Shown here: one piece after another, positions 60,237 to 64,000 of the stretch
Numbering within the stretch: the first letter of the stretch is position 1
How the letters are laid out: each line of letters opens with the position of its first letter
Source of the DNA: Pseudomonas khorasanensis
Lineage (GTDB): Bacteria > Pseudomonadota > Gammaproteobacteria > Pseudomonadales > Pseudomonadaceae
Assembly: GCF_014268505.2 (NCBI RefSeq)
Contig: NZ_JABWQP020000016.1
Location: forward strand, 42,943 to 106,942
Direction of reading: 5' to 3'
Length of the DNA: 64,000 nucleotides
Notes under the pieces: model-generated
Database searches by the model: none
Told to the model about the DNA's origin: nothing
Seen by the model: only the letters and a program-made list of their open reading frames with translations
Made by a program: the position numbers and the translations under genes

Positions 60237-61363
60237 GCCGAGGCCTCCGCCGTTTCCAATACAGGCTTGGCCGCCCTGCGCCGTACCACCCACAAATAGA
60301 CACCACTGGCCAACACGATAATCGTCAACACATCGAGCGCCGCCCAGAGAATCTTCATCGGCATGCCACCGTAGTCACCGAAGTGCAACGGCTGCGACAT
60401 GCCCATGGCGTCCATGTACCACGGACGTTCGGCGACGGCGGTGACTTTCAGGGTGGTGGCGTCGATCAGCACGGGCGTCAACAGGTGCGAGGTCAGATGC
60501 GTGCCGCCCTTCATGAACACCGCGTAATGGTGCTCGCTGGAAAATCGCGTACCGGGGAAAGCGATGAAGTCCGGTTTCATTCCCGGCGCAACTTCACCGG
60601 CGATGTCGAGCAAGCGCGTGGCCGGCGCCAGTTGGGTCAGCGGTGGCGCATCGCGATAGGGCGCGACCAGCGCGGTCAGCGCATCGTTGCGCCACGCCGC
60701 GATCAGCAGGTCGGCGCAGGCGCTGATGACCCCGGTCACGCCCACGACCAGTGCCCAGGTCAGGGTCACCACGCCAATCAGGTTATGCAGATCGAGCCAG
60801 CGCAGGCGCGTGGATTTGTCCTGACGCACTGTGCCGAATTTCAAGCGGCGCATGAACGGCAGGTACAACACCGTCCCTGAAACAATCGCCACGACAAACA
60901 GCAACCCCATGAACGCCAGCAGCAGCTTGCCCGGCAGGCCGGCAAACATATCGACGTGCAGGCGCAGGATGAACAGCATCAGCCCGCCGTTGGCCGAAGG
61001 GGTTTCCAGCGCCTCACCGGTGCGCGCATCGAGCATGAACGTGTGCGAGGAATTCGGTTCGGTGCCGGCGGTTTTCGCCATGATCGCAAAGGCTGCATTC
61101 GGGTCTTCGTCGTCATAGCCGAAGTACTGCATGACTTCACCGGGGCGGTGTTTCTGCGCGGCATCCACCAGTTGTTGCAGATTGAGCTGCGGCGTGTCCG
61201 CCGGCATCTCGCGCAACTCAGGCTCATTACCGAGCAGATGATCGATCTCGTGACTGAAAATCAGCGGCAGACCGGTCAGCGCCAGCATCAGCAAAAACAC
61301 CGTGCAGATCAGGCTGGTCCAGGTGTGAATGAACGACCAGCGGCGAATTGTTTTACTTTTCAT
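60233..61363 (-). CDS. PepSY-associated transmembrane protein, probable siderophore-linked reductase
   Basis: A 376-residue inner membrane protein with four helices (IHTWTSLICTVFLLMLALTGLPL; GLLFVVAIVSGTVLYLPF; VTLTWALVVGVTGVISA; VLTIIVLASGVYLWVV) and periplasmic PepSY regions. Several helix-associated histidines (FIHTW, LRLHVDMF, LDLHNLIG) could bind haem. Such proteins often sit beside siderophore receptors and may reduce ferric siderophores. ATG 61363 has AAGG seven bases upstream. It is 74 bp downstream of the receptor gene and probably cotranscribed. Confidence 0.85.
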   Translation of the reverse strand: MKSKTIRRWSFIHTWTSLICTVFLLMLALTGLPLIFSHEIDHLLGNEPELREMPADTPQLNLQQLVDAAQKHRPGEVMQYFGYDDEDPNAAFAIMAKTAGTEPNSSHTFMLDARTGEALETPSANGGLMLFILRLHVDMFAGLPGKLLLAFMGLLFVVAIVSGTVLYLPFMRRLKFGTVRQDKSTRLRWLDLHNLIGVVTLTWALVVGVTGVISACADLLIAAWRNDALTALVAPYRDAPPLTQLAPATRLLDIAGEVAPGMKPDFIAFPGTRFSSEHHYAVFMKGGTHLTSHLLTPVLIDATTLKVTAVAERPWYMDAMGMSQPLHFGDYGGMPMKILWAALDVLTIIVLASGVYLWVVRRRAAKPVLETAEASA

Positions 61364-61437
61364 TTCATGACCTTCAAAAACACCAAAGCCGTCCATGAAG
61401 GACGGCCAGGGAACGGGGCCTGAGTCAGCTCAATCGC

Positions 61438-63876
61438 TTACCACTTGTAAGTAGCGCTGGCGATCACGCTGCGCTGGTCACCGTAGTAGCAATAGAAGCC
61501 GTCGCAGGTGGAAATGTAATCCTTGTCGAACAGGTTGGTCGCGTTGACGGCCAGCGACGCGCCCTTGAGGCTGTTGTCCAGACGGCCCAAATCATAATGC
61601 ACACTGGCATCGAACACGGTGTAGGCATCGGCTTTGCCCAGCCACGTGTTGCCCTTGTCGCCATAGGTGTTGCCGGTGTAACGCACGCCAGCGCCCACGC
61701 CGAAACCGTCAAGCACGCCCGCGTGCCAGGTGTAGTCGGTCCACAGCGAGGCTTGCTGGTTCGGCATCAATTGCAGGCGGTTGCCCTTGTCGATGCCTTT
61801 CTGCACTTCGGATTTGGCCAGAGTGTAGGCAGCGATGACCTTCAGGTTGTCAGTCACGTCCGAGACCGCTTCCAGCTCCAGGCCTTTGACTTTCACCTCG
61901 CCAGTCTGGCTGGTAATCGAAACGTTGTTGACGAAGGTGTTCACCGCGACGTTCTTCTGGGTGAGGTCATACACGGCGGCGCTCAGCAGGGTCTTGCTGC
62001 CCGGCGGCTGGTACTTGATACCCAGTTCCCACTGCTTGCCCTCGGTCGGCTTGAGCGAGCCGGTCGAGGTGGCGTCGGCGCCCGAAGTCGGCTGGAAGGA
62101 CTCGGCATACGACAGGTACGGTACGAAACCGTTGTCGAAGACGTAGCTGATCGCGGCGTTACCACTGAATTTCTTGTCGCGCTGGGTGTTGGTGGCGTCG
62201 CCCTTGTTGAAGAATTCCGTGCTGGTGTGCACCCAGTCTTCACGGCCGCCGAGGGTCAGGCGCCACTGGTCGAGGGCAATTTGGTCCTGGACGTAGAGAC
62301 CGGTCTGATAGGTCTTCTGGTTGTAGTCGTAGAACGCGGTGGAGCGAGCCGGGCGCTCGATCGGCTGGCCGTAGATCGGGTTGTTGACGTTGATGTCGGG
62401 TGCGAGACCAAAGATCGAGGTGTAGTTGGTATTGCTGCGCTGATGATCGAGGCCCAGCAGCAGCGTGTGGCGAACATCGCCCGTGGCGAAGTCAGCCTGG
62501 AAATTGTTGTCCACGGCGAACTGGCTGATGTCTTCATCGGCGTTGGTGGTGCTGCGCCCGACATTGCCTTGGTCGTCCACGGTGAATCCTGCGAACGACG
62601 GGTTGTAGCTGTTGACCGTCACGGTCTGGAAAGACAGGTCGGACTTGGTGTAACGCAGATTCTGCTTGAACTGCCAGACATCGTCGAGGCGATGCTCGAA
62701 GGCATAGCCCAGCGCATAGTAGGTGCGGTCGTAGTAGTCGTAGTCAGGATCGCCCAGGTTCTTGTGGTGAGAAATCTTGCCGAACGGCATGTCGATTTTG
62801 GTGCCCTGGATCGGATAGAACTGGCTGGTAACGCCGGTATCGTCACGGGTGAACTGAGTCAGTAGGGTCAGTTTGGTGTCGTCATCGATATTCCACGTCA
62901 GGCTCGGCGCGATGTTGTAGCGCTTGTTTTCGATGTGGTCGATTTGTGTATCGCTGTCGCGCACCACGCCGCTGATGCCATAGAGAAACTGTCCGGCCTC
63001 GTCGATTTTACCGGTGCTGGCGAAGTTGATCTGACGATGGTTGTCGCTCCCGTACTGCAGCTGGACCTCGCTGCTGGCTTCAGCGCTGGGGCGGCGGCTG
63101 ACCATGTCGAGCAAGCCGCCCGGCGGGGTCTGGCCGTACACCGACGAGGCCGGGCCACGGAGCAGGGCGAGGCGGTCCAGGTTCCAGGTTTCCTGCTTCG
63201 GGTTGGCGTACACGCCTTTCGGCAGCGGCAGGCCATCGAGGAACTGGGTCGGTTCGAAACCGCGCACACGCAGCCAGTCGGCGCGGGTGTCGCTGCCGTA
63301 GCTGCTGGCGGTGATGCCCGGCATGTAGCGCACAGCGTCATCGAGGCTGTGCACGCTGCGGTCATCCATTTGCTGACGGGTGGCAATGGAGATCGAGCGC
63401 GGCGCCTCGACCAGCGCGGTATCGGTCTTGGTGCCGGCAGCGGTGCGGGTCGCGGTGTAGCCTTCGACCGGGCCCCAGGCGCTTTCAAAATTCACCACGC
63501 CAATGACCGAGGTTTCCGGCAGGGCCAGGGTGCCTTCCGGCACGGCGGTCAGCGTGTAAGTGCCGGTGCTGCTTTGTTCCAGTTGCAGGCCGGTGCCGCG
63601 CAGCGCTGCGCGCAGTGCACCGGCGGCGTCGTACTGGCCGTTGACCGGTGCCGACGTCTTGCCCGCCGCCAGCGAAGGATTGAGCGACAGCGCGAGCCCG
63701 CCCTGACTGGCGATCTGGTTCAGCGTGGTCGACAAGGGCGCCGCCGGCAGGTTGTAGGCGCGCACGTTCGATGCTTGTTCAGCCGCGAGTATCGGGCTGC
63801 TGATCAGCGGCGTGCCGAGGGCGATGGCGACGGCCAGCAGACTGGGGCGCAACAAGGTGTCTAGCGAACGGGACAT
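61438..63876 (-). CDS. TonB-dependent siderophore receptor with signalling domain
   Basis: An 812-residue outer membrane receptor of the FhuA/FoxA/FiuA type. After the signal peptide comes an STN domain (about 45-115, NLPAAPLSTTLNQIASQ), which signals to a FecR-type anti-sigma factor. The plug follows (about 150-270, RVRGFEPTQFLDGLPLP; LRGPASSVYGQTPPGG) and then a 22-strand barrel ending in YKW. A CDGFYC pair near the end recalls hydroxamate receptors such as FhuA and FiuA. The ligand is probably ferrichrome or ferrioxamine but this is not certain. GGAGCCGCCGT precedes the ATG. Confidence 0.88.
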   Translation of the reverse strand: MSRSLDTLLRPSLLAVAIALGTPLISSPILAAEQASNVRAYNLPAAPLSTTLNQIASQGGLALSLNPSLAAGKTSAPVNGQYDAAGALRAALRGTGLQLEQSSTGTYTLTAVPEGTLALPETSVIGVVNFESAWGPVEGYTATRTAAGTKTDTALVEAPRSISIATRQQMDDRSVHSLDDAVRYMPGITASSYGSDTRADWLRVRGFEPTQFLDGLPLPKGVYANPKQETWNLDRLALLRGPASSVYGQTPPGGLLDMVSRRPSAEASSEVQLQYGSDNHRQINFASTGKIDEAGQFLYGISGVVRDSDTQIDHIENKRYNIAPSLTWNIDDDTKLTLLTQFTRDDTGVTSQFYPIQGTKIDMPFGKISHHKNLGDPDYDYYDRTYYALGYAFEHRLDDVWQFKQNLRYTKSDLSFQTVTVNSYNPSFAGFTVDDQGNVGRSTTNADEDISQFAVDNNFQADFATGDVRHTLLLGLDHQRSNTNYTSIFGLAPDINVNNPIYGQPIERPARSTAFYDYNQKTYQTGLYVQDQIALDQWRLTLGGREDWVHTSTEFFNKGDATNTQRDKKFSGNAAISYVFDNGFVPYLSYAESFQPTSGADATSTGSLKPTEGKQWELGIKYQPPGSKTLLSAAVYDLTQKNVAVNTFVNNVSITSQTGEVKVKGLELEAVSDVTDNLKVIAAYTLAKSEVQKGIDKGNRLQLMPNQQASLWTDYTWHAGVLDGFGVGAGVRYTGNTYGDKGNTWLGKADAYTVFDASVHYDLGRLDNSLKGASLAVNATNLFDKDYISTCDGFYCYYGDQRSVIASATYKW

Positions 63877-64000
63877 ACGGCGGCTCCTGAATGGAAATAT
63901 TTCTCAATTGCCTGTGTGCCGGATGAAAATCAAAAAGTGATAGGGCTGGGTGGAAATTCTTTTTTGCAGGAAATGGTTGTGCGGCTGATGTCGCCTTCGC
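63877..64000. other. Upstream region of the receptor gene at window edge
   Basis: 124 bp without a gene. It contains an AT-rich stretch (AAATATTTCTCAATTG at 63894-63909) likely to be the receptor promoter. The final bases (CGCCTTCGC) look like the beginning of another REP element. A FecIR-type pair, if present, would lie beyond the edge. Confidence 0.5.

Noticed and set aside
63886..63911. Possible Fur box before the TonB-dependent receptor
   Set aside because: The best alignment to the 19-bp Fur consensus matches only about half the positions; iron control is likely from gene content, but I cannot point to a site.

Overview
The window is chromosomal DNA from a Pseudomonas, most likely of the P. 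fluorescens group. It is GC-rich and dense with genes. It carries many copies of the hairpin repeat built on GTGGGAGCGAGCCTGCTCGC that marks these genomes. It also has the choline, carnitine and glycine betaine gene set (bet, cbc, gbd, cdh, gbc, dgc, sox) described in P. aeruginosa. I saw no integrase, transposase, prophage, CRISPR, tRNA or rRNA.

Layout. 1-9050: housekeeping genes, all on the minus strand (a FUSC/YccS membrane protein cut by the window edge, an HI0933-type flavoprotein, DEAD-box helicase DbpA, an MdtD-like exporter and a TldD/PmbA-type pair). 9313-18966: choline uptake and oxidation (betA, betB, betI, divergent betT, and the ABC transporter cbcV-cbcW-cbcX). 19403-29049: serine dehydratase, the GbdR regulator, and the carnitine operon (gamma-butyrobetaine dioxygenase, cdhB, cdhA, cdhC, caiX) with its regulator CdhR. 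29189-30053: two small unrelated genes. 30284-38051: the dimethylglycine demethylase operon (M19-family protein, DUF5943-like protein, dgcA, dgcB, etfA, etfB). 38052-38925: a large non-coding region rich in DnaA boxes. 38926-41617: divergent gbcA and gbcB. 41820-43697: threonine aldolase and a TraX-like protein. 43971-53094: glyA, soxBDAG, purU, fdhA. 53281-63876: DUF2780 protein, acyltransferase, retropepsin-like protein, creBCD, GST, PepSY protein and a TonB-dependent siderophore receptor.

The central 45 kb reads as one pathway. Gamma-butyrobetaine is hydroxylated to carnitine, which is oxidised to dehydrocarnitine, cleaved to betainyl-CoA and hydrolysed to glycine betaine. Choline enters the same pool through BetA and BetB. 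Glycine betaine loses methyl groups in turn through GbcAB, DgcAB with its own ETF, and SoxBDAG, giving glycine. GlyA makes serine and SdaB makes pyruvate. FdhA and PurU handle the released one-carbon units. CbcX and CaiX are two binding proteins next to only one permease/ATPase pair.

The least expected signals are these: a cluster of seven perfect DnaA boxes in 2.2 kb (36545-38750) with oriC-like companions far from any replication gene; tandem GTCG half-sites with a 21-bp period in the cbcX/sdaB and caiX/cdhR promoters; a strong sigma-54 promoter match before gbdR; an M19 'dipeptidase' lacking its usual metal ligands; a DgcA lacking one of four canonical cluster cysteines; and an intrinsic terminator with no gene in front of it, which may end a small RNA.
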